64,000 nt of DNA from Candidatus Gordonibacter avicola (GCA_019113915.1 DXGM01000038.1:62001-126000); one strand, 5' to 3'; shown: positions 53,439-60,626, counted from the first letter of the stretch. Notes: a model not told the origin generated them from the letters alone. Translations and numbers: made by a program.

Positions 53439-54251
53439 TTACTGCTGGCTTGCATCCGGCAACAACATGTCAAGCGAGCCGTCGCCACCCATGTAGAGCG
53501 GCAAGACACCGTTCCACTTTTCAATCATGAGTTTTTGGAAGTTGCGCGAATCGAGCGATTCAGCGATGACTCTGTTTGTGTCGGCTTCTGTTTTCGCCGT
53601 CTCGTTCTTTACCTTCGCAGTTTCTTGGTCCTGTTCAGCAACTTTCTTTCGTTCCACCGCTGCCTTATATTCCTCGGGAAGTTCTACGTTTTTAACTTCC
53701 ATGCTTACGACTTTTATTCCATAAGCGGCAAGGCGGTCTTGTACAGCTTTCAACATGTCAGCGGAAAGTTCGCCACGCTTTTCGATAAGGCCTTCCAAGC
53801 TGTAGTTGGCAGTTGCGGCTTTGATGCCGTCTGCCAGCACCGGTGCGACAATGCCATCCATGTGATTACCGAGGAACTTCTTGTAAAGATCATCAGCATT
53901 TTCCGGGTCAACCACAATCTGCGCCGTGACCTCTTGATTCACGCTCTGGTTGTCCTTTGTTGCTGTCGAATAGGTGGCCGTCACCTGCTGTTGCGTTACG
54001 TCGATGATGTTGTAATGGTCGATGGGTGTTTTAACGTGGAAGCCCTGTCCCTCAACGCTCACGACGTTTCCGAAGCGGGTCACCACGGCGATCTTGCCGG
54101 TGTCAACGACTTTGAAGCAGGTGAAAATTGCGGCAAGCAAAACGACAAAGGCCACAACGACTGCAACAATACGCCCAATACGTAGACGCTCTTCTTTATG
54201 GGTATTACCCCACCTATCTTCTACTTCATCAGCTGCAATGAAAAACGACAT
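53439..54251 (-). CDS. SPFH/prohibitin-domain membrane protein
   Basis: A 270-residue protein with an N-terminal transmembrane segment (about 27-48) and a band-7 domain (about 50-230, VVTRFGNVVSVEGQGFHVKTP and SMEVKNVELPEEYKAAVERK), then a helical C-terminus. Resembles HflC/HflK- or stomatin-like membrane scaffold proteins. Its role in the phage is unknown: membrane organisation, superinfection exclusion or host-protease control are all possible. AAAGGAA lies before the ATG. Inverted 24-bp motifs flank it. Confidence 0.85.
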   Translation of the reverse strand: MSFFIAADEVEDRWGNTHKEERLRIGRIVAVVVAFVVLLAAIFTCFKVVDTGKIAVVTRFGNVVSVEGQGFHVKTPIDHYNIIDVTQQQVTATYSTATKDNQSVNQEVTAQIVVDPENADDLYKKFLGNHMDGIVAPVLADGIKAATANYSLEGLIEKRGELSADMLKAVQDRLAAYGIKVVSMEVKNVELPEEYKAAVERKKVAEQDQETAKVKNETAKTEADTNRVIAESLDSRNFQKLMIEKWNGVLPLYMGGDGSLDMLLPDASQQ

Positions 54252-54272
54252 GCGGTTTCCTTTCTGGTTTAT

Positions 54273-54296
54273 GCTGCCGCTTCCGTGTCTATTCGG
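54273..54296 (-). repeat. 24-bp motif copy B, right of SPFH gene
   Basis: The inverted partner of copy A. It starts 21 bp upstream of the SPFH start codon, so it may also be in the promoter region of that gene. Confidence 0.7.
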
Positions 54297-54311
54297 TTTT
54301 CAATGTGCCCT

Positions 54312-54413
54312 CCAAATAGGCACACAGGCGGTAGCTGACGGGGACCCCCTTGATGTCGTGACGCCCGTCCCGTGGAAGGGAGGCACGGTGCTACCGCTTA
54401 TGTGCCTATTTGG
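54312..54413. repeat. 24-bp motif copies C and D forming a long hairpin
   Basis: Copies at 54,312-54,335 (plus) and 54,390-54,413 (minus) are 22/24 identical and inverted; the 54-base loop holds a second stem (GACGGG at 54,337-54,342 against CCCGTC at 54,364-54,369). The stretch could encode a structured RNA or be a protein-binding site. Confidence 0.65.
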
Positions 54414-54440
54414 CTGTAAATGTGCGTGGTGTAATTTGAA

Positions 54441-54623
54441 TCAGGATGCATGAACCGCGAGCACGTCGGCAGGGCCGTCAATTTCTACGACCGCTTTGGC
54501 GTTCTCCGATATGTGTGAGTACTCGACTGAATCGATTCGGCATTTCAACTCATCCACCAGCTCGCAAGTCGCGAACTCATCGATGGTCTTTCTCGGAAGT
54601 CCAAACGTGCATTGATCGCTCAT
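54441..54623 (-). CDS. Small early phage protein, unknown
   Basis: A 60-residue protein with a strong AAGGAG ribosome-binding site about 9 bases before the ATG at 54,623. No motif. It is the gene after the Cro-like protein in the leftward early transcript. Confidence 0.6.
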   Translation of the reverse strand: MSDQCTFGLPRKTIDEFATCELVDELKCRIDSVEYSHISENAKAVVEIDGPADVLAVHAS

Positions 54624-54660
54624 ATCGATTTCTCCTTCCCTAGCCCGCTTCGCAGTAGGT

Positions 54661-54679
54661 ACAGTAATTTATTTCCTGT
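54661..54679. promoter_or_regulatory. Distal operator copy at the end of the Cro-like gene
   Basis: The 19-bp sequence ACAGTAATTTATTTCCTGT occurs here and, identical, at 54,887-54,905 in the early promoter. This copy overlaps the 3' end and stop codon of the Cro-like gene. It could allow DNA looping between the two sites. Confidence 0.6.
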
Positions 54680-54866
54680 CAGAGATGAAAAAAATATCCT
54701 GCACATCGACGCCAAGAAACTCGGCTACCTTCTTTGCGGTTTCGATTCGCATTGTACTAGGATCGTTCTCGTAGCGGCTATAACACGGCCTTGACACGCC
54801 TAAATGTCTCGCAACCGCGACTTTTGAAATACCCTTGTTTTTGCGAATCTCTTCGATCGTCTTCAT
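54669..54866 (-). CDS. Cro-like XRE-family repressor
   Basis: A 65-residue single-domain helix-turn-helix protein (MKTIEEIRKNKGISKVAVARH; VSRPCYSRYENDPS). ATG at 54,866 with AAAGGAGG upstream. Divergently transcribed from the larger repressor, the standard Cro/CI layout. Confidence 0.86.
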   Translation of the reverse strand: MKTIEEIRKNKGISKVAVARHLGVSRPCYSRYENDPSTMRIETAKKVAEFLGVDVQDIFFISDRK

Positions 54867-54886
54867 CTGCCCTCCTTTCGTCATAA

Positions 54887-54915
54887 ACAGTAATTTATTT
54901 CCTGTAGACTGTCAA
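54887..54915 (-). promoter_or_regulatory. Leftward early promoter
   Basis: TTGACA is a perfect -35 (54,910-54,915) with TACTGT as a weak -10 (54,887-54,892), 17 bases apart. The -10 lies in the 19-bp operator, so a repressor bound there would block it. Confidence 0.62.
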
Positions 54916-54933
54916 GAAAATATTTACTAAAAT
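54905..54933 (+). promoter_or_regulatory. Rightward promoter of the repressor-Pycsar operon
   Basis: TAGACT (54,905-54,910) and TAAAAT (54,928-54,933) are 17 bases apart, with the repressor ATG at 54,966. An AGGCGG ribosome-binding site lies 6 bases before it. Operator repeats overlap the spacer, in line with autoregulation. Confidence 0.62.
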
Positions 54934-54965
54934 GGAAGAAAATATTTACTGATAGGCGGTAATCC

Positions 54966-55649
54966 ATGGGTGTCGCAGATAACATTAAAAAGATCAGGGA
55001 AATATTCGACGTTACCCAGCGTGAGCTTGCCGATATTGCTGGCGTCACCGAAAATGCTGTTTCAAAATGGGAAAATGGTTACGCAGAACCAAGAATGGGA
55101 GCCGTAGAAAAAATAGCTGCCTGCTACGGACTAAAAAAGAGACACATTATCGAAGATGGCGGCATGGATATGATTGACCCTTTGACAAAAAGACCAAAGC
55201 AGGAGATAAGTTACCCACCAGGAGCAATTATCCCTTCTCCCCCGCGCAAAGCGTACGCGCCACTTCTCGGACGCGTCCACGCTGGCGATGCAAAAATGCC
55301 CGAGATATTAGAGGACAATATCTCACTCCCCTACGAAGTATGGGACAGGCACCGCGAGGGTTATTTCTTAGAGGTCGAGGGTAACTGCATGTCAAGGGTG
55401 TACCCCGAAGGTAGCTTTATCTTCGTAGACCGCCGTATGGAGCCAAAGAACGGCTCAATAGCAGTCGTGAGTATAGATGGCGACGATTATGTAATGAGAA
55501 GACTCTACCGGGGCGCGAACACGATGATCCTATCCCCTGATAGCTGGGATGACAGCTACGAGGACATCGTGATAACAGGAGATGACGGGCGCATCGTCAA
55601 ATTTGAGGGCGTGGTCGTATGGTTCCAGGCAGGCAAGGAGATGGAATGA
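54966..55649 (+). CDS. Lysogeny repressor: XRE domain plus S24/LexA-like domain lacking the usual dyad
   Basis: A 227-residue repressor. Residues 1-65 are an XRE helix-turn-helix (RELADIAGVTENAVSKWENG). Residues about 95-222 resemble the S24 peptidase fold, with a possible cleavage site at A106-G107. The nucleophile Ser position is Cys (GNCMS, C141) and the Lys position appears to be Arg (VMRRL, R178). Normal RecA-stimulated self-cleavage is thus doubtful, though Cys could in principle act as nucleophile. The stop TGA (55,647-55,649) overlaps the start of the Pycsar effector. Confidence 0.88.
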   Translation: MGVADNIKKIREIFDVTQRELADIAGVTENAVSKWENGYAEPRMGAVEKIAACYGLKKRHIIEDGGMDMIDPLTKRPKQEISYPPGAIIPSPPRKAYAPLLGRVHAGDAKMPEILEDNISLPYEVWDRHREGYFLEVEGNCMSRVYPEGSFIFVDRRMEPKNGSIAVVSIDGDDYVMRRLYRGANTMILSPDSWDDSYEDIVITGDDGRIVKFEGVVVWFQAGKEME

Positions 55650-56161
55650 TGACCACTCATTCCGACATCGAACAATATCGCTGGATACTCGACCGCACGG
55701 TCGAATCTGTAAAAAGCGTCGATGGGAAAAACGGGGTTACTACCGCAATATTGGCTGGTTTGGCGGCAATTTTGTTCTCGAACGACAACTTCTCATCTTC
55801 TGTTTTTGCCGCACTCTCCGGTAAGTCGAATACGATGTGCTTAGTTATGCTGGCGGGCATTTTAATTTCGACCGCACTCGTTATTTTCTCTCTGTTTGCG
55901 TCTCTTATACCTAGAACGAAATGTGAAGGAGATTCGAGTTTGTACTTCGGCACGATAGCCAAGCATAAGGATTTTTTATCTTACAAAAGAGAACTGGTTA
56001 GTCAAGACTACTCCATCGAGGACGACTTAGTTAACCAGATATATATTAATTCTAAGATATGCCGAACGAAAATGCGTTGGCACTCGGTAGCTTCGTTTTC
56101 CACGTATCTACTGATCTTGTTTATCGCTGGTTTTTCCATCTGCTATGTGATTGGAGTGTGA
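55646..56161 (+). CDS. pycTM: Pycsar effector, PycTM family
   Basis: A 171-residue membrane protein. Three likely transmembrane segments are about 30-46, 63-88 and 150-171. The N-terminal YRWILDRTVESVKSVDGKNG and the SLYFGTIA segment near residue 99 fit the Pycsar TM effector family. In the known system the cyclic nucleotide made by PycC activates the effector, which damages the membrane and stops phage growth. The ATG at 55,646 overlaps the repressor stop (ATGA), with GGAG upstream; a second ATG follows at 55,649. PycC starts 2 bp downstream. Confidence 0.87.
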   Translation: MMTTHSDIEQYRWILDRTVESVKSVDGKNGVTTAILAGLAAILFSNDNFSSSVFAALSGKSNTMCLVMLAGILISTALVIFSLFASLIPRTKCEGDSSLYFGTIAKHKDFLSYKRELVSQDYSIEDDLVNQIYINSKICRTKMRWHSVASFSTYLLILFIAGFSICYVIGV

Positions 56162-56163
56162 AT

Positions 56164-56907
56164 ATGGGGTACGACTACAAGAGCGGAAAGAAACGGGTCG
56201 ACGACATTCTTTCTGGGAAAATTGAGATTGTTGAATCTGGGAAACTCCCATCTGATGACAATTTCACTTTCGATAATGCCTACCATTCTTGGGTCATGGC
56301 GATCTTCGTCGACATAAGGGATTCCACCTCGCTCATGGCAAAGGACGATCAAGAGTACGTCGCTAAGGTCGTTCGCTCCTTCACGTCGGAAATTATCGAG
56401 ATATTGAGGGGAGACGACCGGGAACGAGAGCTTGGCATCAGAGGTGATTGCGTTTATGCGATATACACCACGCCTTATAAAAGCGATGTATATGAAGTGT
56501 TCAATAAGACGGCTTGGATTAACACCTACCTCAACATGCTCAACGCATTGTTGCGGAAGCATGGATACGAGAAGATAAAAGCCGGCATTGGAGTCGCGCT
56601 TGGCAACGATCACGTTATAAAAGCAGGGCGAAAAGGCACCGGCATCAACTCGACGGTATGGATGGGCGAAGCAGTATCCAAAGCAGCAAAGCTATCAAGC
56701 TACGGGGATAAGATCGTTGGCAGCAGAATAGTGTTATCGAGCCTCGTCTATAACAACATAATCGAGAAGTACAAAGAGGATCACCCGGACAAAAACGTCG
56801 AGGGTTGGTTCCATTCATCGGAAAGCATCCCTTACTACGGAGCGAAGTACTGCAGCGTCATAATGACAGACATGGACAACTGGATTGAAGAAGGCATGCC
56901 AGATTAA
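56164..56907 (+). CDS. pycC: Pycsar pyrimidine nucleotide cyclase PycC
   Basis: A 247-residue class III cyclase. The metal-binding residues are D50 in FVDIRDSTSL and D95 in GIRGDCVYAIY. FTFDNAYHSWVMAIFVDIRDS is characteristic of PycC rather than of ordinary adenylate cyclases. The later WMGEAVSKAAKLSSYG segment is typical of the dimer-site half. PycC enzymes make cCMP or cUMP after phage infection; which one cannot be told by eye. GGAG lies 8 bases before the ATG. The gene is 2 bp after the effector and 119 bp before the integrase. Confidence 0.92.
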   Translation: MGYDYKSGKKRVDDILSGKIEIVESGKLPSDDNFTFDNAYHSWVMAIFVDIRDSTSLMAKDDQEYVAKVVRSFTSEIIEILRGDDRERELGIRGDCVYAIYTTPYKSDVYEVFNKTAWINTYLNMLNALLRKHGYEKIKAGIGVALGNDHVIKAGRKGTGINSTVWMGEAVSKAAKLSSYGDKIVGSRIVLSSLVYNNIIEKYKEDHPDKNVEGWFHSSESIPYYGAKYCSVIMTDMDNWIEEGMPD

Positions 56908-57026
56908 TAAATCTAGGAGGCATAGCGACAATCGTAAGGAAAGCCCCACGCATATGGGCGGCCACCCTGCGCGAGGCTTAAGCAAGAACCCATCAACCTA
57001 AGTCGAAAGGCTAGGTGAAGTATACC

Positions 57027-58151
57027 ATGCCCAGAAAGCGTAAGCGGCGTTCATGGGGCTCTATTACCACCATAACGAAGAACAAGCATGTCCTAAGGTG
57101 GATGGAGAACACCCCCGAGGGCCGTAAGAGGCGATCACGTACAGTCTATTGTACCTACAAAGAAGCTTGCCTGGAACTGAGTAAGCTGCGAGTTAAGCAC
57201 TCGAATGACCACCCTGTTCCCACCATCGAAGAAGCCTTTAACATGTGGTATCTCCCTTGGATTAACAGAAGGGTCGCCGAGGGTAAAACCAAGGACAACA
57301 CTCGTAAAGCTTATCTCATATGTTGGCGCAACATTGTGGCCCCAGAATGGAGCAACGTCCCCCTCGATAGCGTAAAACCAGAGCGCGTACAACGCTGGTT
57401 CTTGACACTTTCTACCGGCAACGCGAGCCATGCGATTGTCGTGTTGCGTCGGATATTCGACTTCGCGGTACAGTACGAGTTGGTCGAGTCAAACAAATTC
57501 CGCCTCACCTATGAGATGCCTACCAGGAAAAAATCAGTAAGAACCACTGATACCTACGATCTGCAACAAGCAAACGCCGTCTTTGAGCGCGTACACGGTG
57601 CGCTTGTGGAAGCTCCCTATATCTTGGCATGTTTTGGCAGCGCCCGATCTGGCGAAGCCCTCGGAGTACGCGCCAGCGAAGTGTCGCTTGTTCAATCGCA
57701 TGGCATGCAACTCGCAACTGTGCCAATAGTTCGGAGGATGGAAAAAGAAGGTGATACACCGATGCCGGATGGCGACCTCAAGAACCCACAGAGTGTACGC
57801 ACCATTGTTATCCCTGAGCCATATGGCACGCGTTTGTACGAGATAGCGCAGACAAAGATTTGTGACGGTATTGAATGGCTTGCCGATAGAGGTGATGGCC
57901 TACCGTTCAATGTCATGAGCCTAAAGTACGCCTGGATAGCCGAGATAGAGGAAGATGCGATACCCTTTGCGAACCTACGCAACTCGTGGCGTACGTTTGC
58001 GCAATACGACTGGGGCATAGATTTCGACACCTTGGAATTCCTCATGGGGCACATCCCACCAGGCGTCTCCGGCAAGCACTATCTACGCCCAACAGTTGAG
58101 AATTTAGTCAATGCCGTAGCGAAAGCAATGGTGCAATCACAGGTCACTTAG
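57027..58151 (+). CDS. int: Phage integrase, tyrosine recombinase
   Basis: A 374-residue recombinase. An N-terminal arm-binding domain (residues about 1-60) and SAM-like core-binding domain (60-160) precede the catalytic domain. Active-site residues: R207 (GSARSGEALG), K252 (DLKNPQSVR), R318 (ANLRNSWRT), H342 (MGH) and nucleophile Y352 (HYLRP). The usual His of the HxxR box is Ala (A315). ATG at 57,027 chosen, with GGTGA upstream; a GTG at 57,015 would add 4 residues. It lies 50 bp from attR. Confidence 0.92.
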   Translation: MPRKRKRRSWGSITTITKNKHVLRWMENTPEGRKRRSRTVYCTYKEACLELSKLRVKHSNDHPVPTIEEAFNMWYLPWINRRVAEGKTKDNTRKAYLICWRNIVAPEWSNVPLDSVKPERVQRWFLTLSTGNASHAIVVLRRIFDFAVQYELVESNKFRLTYEMPTRKKSVRTTDTYDLQQANAVFERVHGALVEAPYILACFGSARSGEALGVRASEVSLVQSHGMQLATVPIVRRMEKEGDTPMPDGDLKNPQSVRTIVIPEPYGTRLYEIAQTKICDGIEWLADRGDGLPFNVMSLKYAWIAEIEEDAIPFANLRNSWRTFAQYDWGIDFDTLEFLMGHIPPGVSGKHYLRPTVENLVNAVAKAMVQSQVT

Positions 58152-58168
58152 GATATTTTAGGATATTT
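58148..58168 (+). repeat. Putative integrase arm-binding repeats, right end
   Basis: TTAGGATATTT occurs twice in direct orientation (58,148-58,158 and 58,158-58,168), 33 bases before attR and partly after the integrase stop. Similar motifs lie near attL. Confidence 0.6.
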
Positions 58169-58201
58169 CAAAGAATATCACCTGGTCAGAGCGTTTTAAT
58201 C

Positions 58202-58217
58202 TTAAGAAGTCCTTAAG
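58202..58217. repeat. attR core, overlapping the sensor kinase stop codon
   Basis: The 16-bp copy of the attachment core. It contains the TAA stop (58,213-58,215) of the histidine kinase, so the prophage integrates at the 3' end of that gene without altering the protein. It also reads TTAAG-N6-TTAAG, a direct repeat with 11-bp period as expected of an OmpR-type operator. Confidence 0.88.
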
Positions 58218-59385
58218 GCTCGCACGGAAACTCGAGGGTTACGCGGAGACCGGGGGTGGTGGTTTCGAGGTGCGTGGTGCCACCCATCTGATCAATGAGG
58301 TAGTGAACGATGAAGAGGCCAAGACCGGCGCCGGGAGCATCCGTGGCATTGCGGCCGCGGTAGAAGCGATCGCAGGCGAACGGGAGATCCTCGGGAGCGA
58401 TGCCGGGACCGAAGTCGCGCACGTCAACGCGGTAGGTGCCATCTGTGGTACACGCACCGGACACTTCCACCGGCGAGCCGGGCGCATACTTGCGCGCGTT
58501 CGCGATGAGGTTCTCGAGCGCTTGGGCGAGGCGTTTCGGGTCGTGACGCACAAGGGCGTGGTCGACGCGCACCAGACGCACGTCGCCCGTAGCGTCGAAG
58601 TCGGCAACGGCGACGCGCAGCGTTTCGTGAATGGGCGCGTCTGTGGGCACCACACTCATACGATCGAGATCGGCAAGCGCGTGCAGAAACAAATCGTCGG
58701 TGAGCTGGGTCACTTCGTCACACTTGCGGGCGATGGTGCGCGCATAGCTGGCACGCTCTTCCTCGTCGCGCGCGAGGCCCAACTCAAGCGCCTCGGAGTA
58801 GGCACGAATGGACGCGATAGGCGTTTTGATATCGTGCGAGAGCGCGGCAATGGAGGTCTTACCCTGCTCGAAGGCTTCCGCTTCCGCAGCACGTGCGCGC
58901 TTAATTTCCGTGCGCATGTTATCGAATGCCCAGGTGAAGCGGCCGAAGGGGTTGGTGCGTTCGTAGGCAAGCGGCATATCGAGGTTGCCCGCTGCCACCT
59001 CACCCGCAAAGTGTTCCAGCTTGGTGAAGGGACGCACGACGCTTACATACAGATACGCTACCACGCCCCACGCAACCGCTGCTCCCGCCGCGCACAGCAC
59101 CCAAATCAGCACTATCGGCAGCGAACTGCGCACGTCCGCTGCACGGCGGAGTGCCTCTTGTGCCTCAATGAGCACCTGATCAGCTTCGGAAGACGCACCA
59201 GCATCGTTGAGTGAGGCGCGCGCTTCGTTGAGCGCCACCACTTCCTCCCGCAGCTGGGATGCCGTAGTATCGTGGGATAACACATACGTTGCGCTCACGG
59301 CACAGGCAACGAGAACAAGAGAGGCGATGGCTGCGCATGCAATAAGCCGGGTGCGAATCGAACGCGCTTGCCCACCTGCCTTCAC
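58213..59385 (-). CDS. Sensor histidine kinase
   Basis: A 390-residue membrane kinase. Two transmembrane segments (about 13-35 and 90-115) frame a short outside domain; a HAMP domain follows, then the phosphorylation site H184 in ALSHDIKTPIASIRAY and an HATPase domain (NLIANARKYAPGSP; GAGLGLFIVHYL). It overlaps the response regulator gene by 4 bp. The prophage begins at its stop codon. Confidence 0.94.
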   Translation of the reverse strand: MKAGGQARSIRTRLIACAAIASLVLVACAVSATYVLSHDTTASQLREEVVALNEARASLNDAGASSEADQVLIEAQEALRRAADVRSSLPIVLIWVLCAAGAAVAWGVVAYLYVSVVRPFTKLEHFAGEVAAGNLDMPLAYERTNPFGRFTWAFDNMRTEIKRARAAEAEAFEQGKTSIAALSHDIKTPIASIRAYSEALELGLARDEEERASYARTIARKCDEVTQLTDDLFLHALADLDRMSVVPTDAPIHETLRVAVADFDATGDVRLVRVDHALVRHDPKRLAQALENLIANARKYAPGSPVEVSGACTTDGTYRVDVRDFGPGIAPEDLPFACDRFYRGRNATDAPGAGLGLFIVHYLIDQMGGTTHLETTTPGLRVTLEFPCEP

Positions 59386-60080
59386 GATACGCCCTCGCCT
59401 TCGGCTGCCTCGAAGCGATAGCCGCGACCACGCACGGTCACGAAGTGCACAGGGTGCGCTGGGTCATCCTCCAGCTTCGCGCGCAGCCAGCTCATATGCA
59501 CCGATACCGTCTGCGGCTCGACTTCCGAGAATGCACCCCACACCTCGGCAAGCAGTCGCTCCTTCGACACCGTTTCGCCCGCATGCAGCGCGAGATAGCG
59601 GGCAAGCGCAAACTCCTTCGGCGAAAGCGCTATCGGTTCACCGCGCTTCATGATTGCACCGGCGGCCTCGTCAAACGCAAACGGACCCACCATCAGCGGT
59701 TGCCCGGTGTCGTGCCCGCGCCCTGCGCGGCGTAGAAGCGCGTTCACGTGTGCGAGTAACTCCCGCAGCGAATAGGGCTTCGGCAGGTAATCATCGCCGC
59801 CGGTGTCAAGCCCCACAATGCGATCCGTCTCACTCGTGCGCGCCGACGCGAACACGATGGGAACGTCGCTCGCGCGCCGTAGGGCCGCGCACGCTGCAAA
59901 CCCGTCGTCACCCGGAAGGTTAACATCGAGCAACACCAGGTCAAACGCTCGCGCGCCCAACACCTCGTAGGCACCTTCCGCACTCGCAACTCGCTCGACC
60001 GCAAACCCCCCGCTTTCCAAAAAGCGTGCGACAATGGCAGACAAATCCGCGTCGTCGTCCACAATGAGTATGCTCGGCAC
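59382..60080 (-). CDS. OmpR-family response regulator
   Basis: A 232-residue DNA-binding regulator. The receiver domain has D52 (LVLLDVNLPG), with acidic residues at 8-10 and a Lys at KPYS. The C-terminal winged helix ends ERLLAEVWG ... VTVRGRGYRFE. The start is GTG. First gene of a likely RR-HK-ABC transporter operon. Confidence 0.95.
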   Translation of the reverse strand: MPSILIVDDDADLSAIVARFLESGGFAVERVASAEGAYEVLGARAFDLVLLDVNLPGDDGFAACAALRRASDVPIVFASARTSETDRIVGLDTGGDDYLPKPYSLRELLAHVNALLRRAGRGHDTGQPLMVGPFAFDEAAGAIMKRGEPIALSPKEFALARYLALHAGETVSKERLLAEVWGAFSEVEPQTVSVHMSWLRAKLEDDPAHPVHFVTVRGRGYRFEAAEGEGVS

Positions 60081-60113
60081 ACCTACCCCCGCCCCGCGTC
60101 CTAGCAGTTTTTG

Positions 60114-60626
60114 CTAGGCTCGCGTCTTCTTCCACTTTCTGATCTTGCCTCGAAATGACTTGTAGGGCGCAACGGTGTTCATATATATCCATTTCCACAC
60201 TGGCCAGTTCGAAGGAGTTGATTGCGCCCACTTCCTGCCGCCCGGCTCGAACAATTCCTCGTCGGAAAACCCGTCCACCCACCGCACAAGCGAGTCCACG
60301 CCGTCCTCGAACGCCCGTATGAGGCCATCCATCGACTCTGTGCTGTACCGGTCGTAGAAACCCTGATACAAAGCGCCCATTTGATTCCACTTGAAACCGG
60401 GAGCGGGCGTGACAACATCCTTACCTGCCAACTCATCGGCATCCCAGCCACGCAGTAGCTCCATCCATCCCAACTGGTAGGCCAGCATCTCGCGTGGCGT
60501 GCGATCCACGCCCTCGGCCATTGCATTGGCCTCGGCCTCAGCCACGTCGTCGAACTCAGTTACGAACAGCGCTGCCGTTTTTCGAATCTCGGCAATCAGC
60601 GCTTCCTTGCTCTCATACCCCTGCAT
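60114..60626 (-). CDS. ClbS/DfsB-family four-helix bundle protein
   Basis: A 170-residue protein with the DfsB pattern (SKEALIAEIRKT; DRTPREMLAYQLGWMELLRGW; GFKWNQMGALYQGFYDRYS). ClbS of this family detoxifies colibactin. Many members have other or unknown roles, so the symbol is not used. GAGGAG precedes the ATG. Separated from the response regulator by 33 bp on the same strand. Confidence 0.8.
   Translation of the reverse strand: MQGYESKEALIAEIRKTAALFVTEFDDVAEAEANAMAEGVDRTPREMLAYQLGWMELLRGWDADELAGKDVVTPAPGFKWNQMGALYQGFYDRYSTESMDGLIRAFEDGVDSLVRWVDGFSDEELFEPGGRKWAQSTPSNWPVWKWIYMNTVAPYKSFRGKIRKWKKTRA

Larger units (their letters stand above)
54887..54950. promoter_or_regulatory. Immunity-region operators
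   Basis: Two classes of site: ACAGTAATTTATTTCCTGT at 54,887-54,905, and AAGAAAATATTTACT at 54,914-54,928 and 54,936-54,950. On the opposite strand the second reads AGTAAATATTTTCTT, close to the first, so all share an AGTAAxTxTTTxCT core. The sites lie between and within the divergent promoters of the Cro-like gene and the repressor. Confidence 0.7.
19017..58217. mobile_element. Complete siphovirus-type prophage with Pycsar module
   Basis: About 39.2 kb bounded by the 16-bp repeat TTAAGAAGTCCTTAAG. It holds a complete tailed-phage gene set: integrase, repressor and Cro-like pair, recombination and replication genes, terminase, portal, capsid, tail, tape measure, baseplate, holin and endolysin. 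All structural genes I can recognise are open, so it may be functional. Base composition is more A/T-rich than the host in the lysogeny and accessory segments. The host genes on each side (ABC ATPase and histidine kinase) face the same way and would be neighbours without it. Confidence 0.93.

Noticed and set aside
56164-56907. CBASS-type nucleotidyltransferase or ordinary adenylate cyclase
   Set aside because: The class III cyclase fold with FVDIRDST context and the adjacent PycTM-like protein fit Pycsar, not CD-NTase based CBASS or a stand-alone cAMP cyclase.
56908-57026. Possible small RNA between pycC and integrase
   Set aside because: GC-rich short inverted pieces are present but no clear promoter, terminator or conserved fold could be seen.
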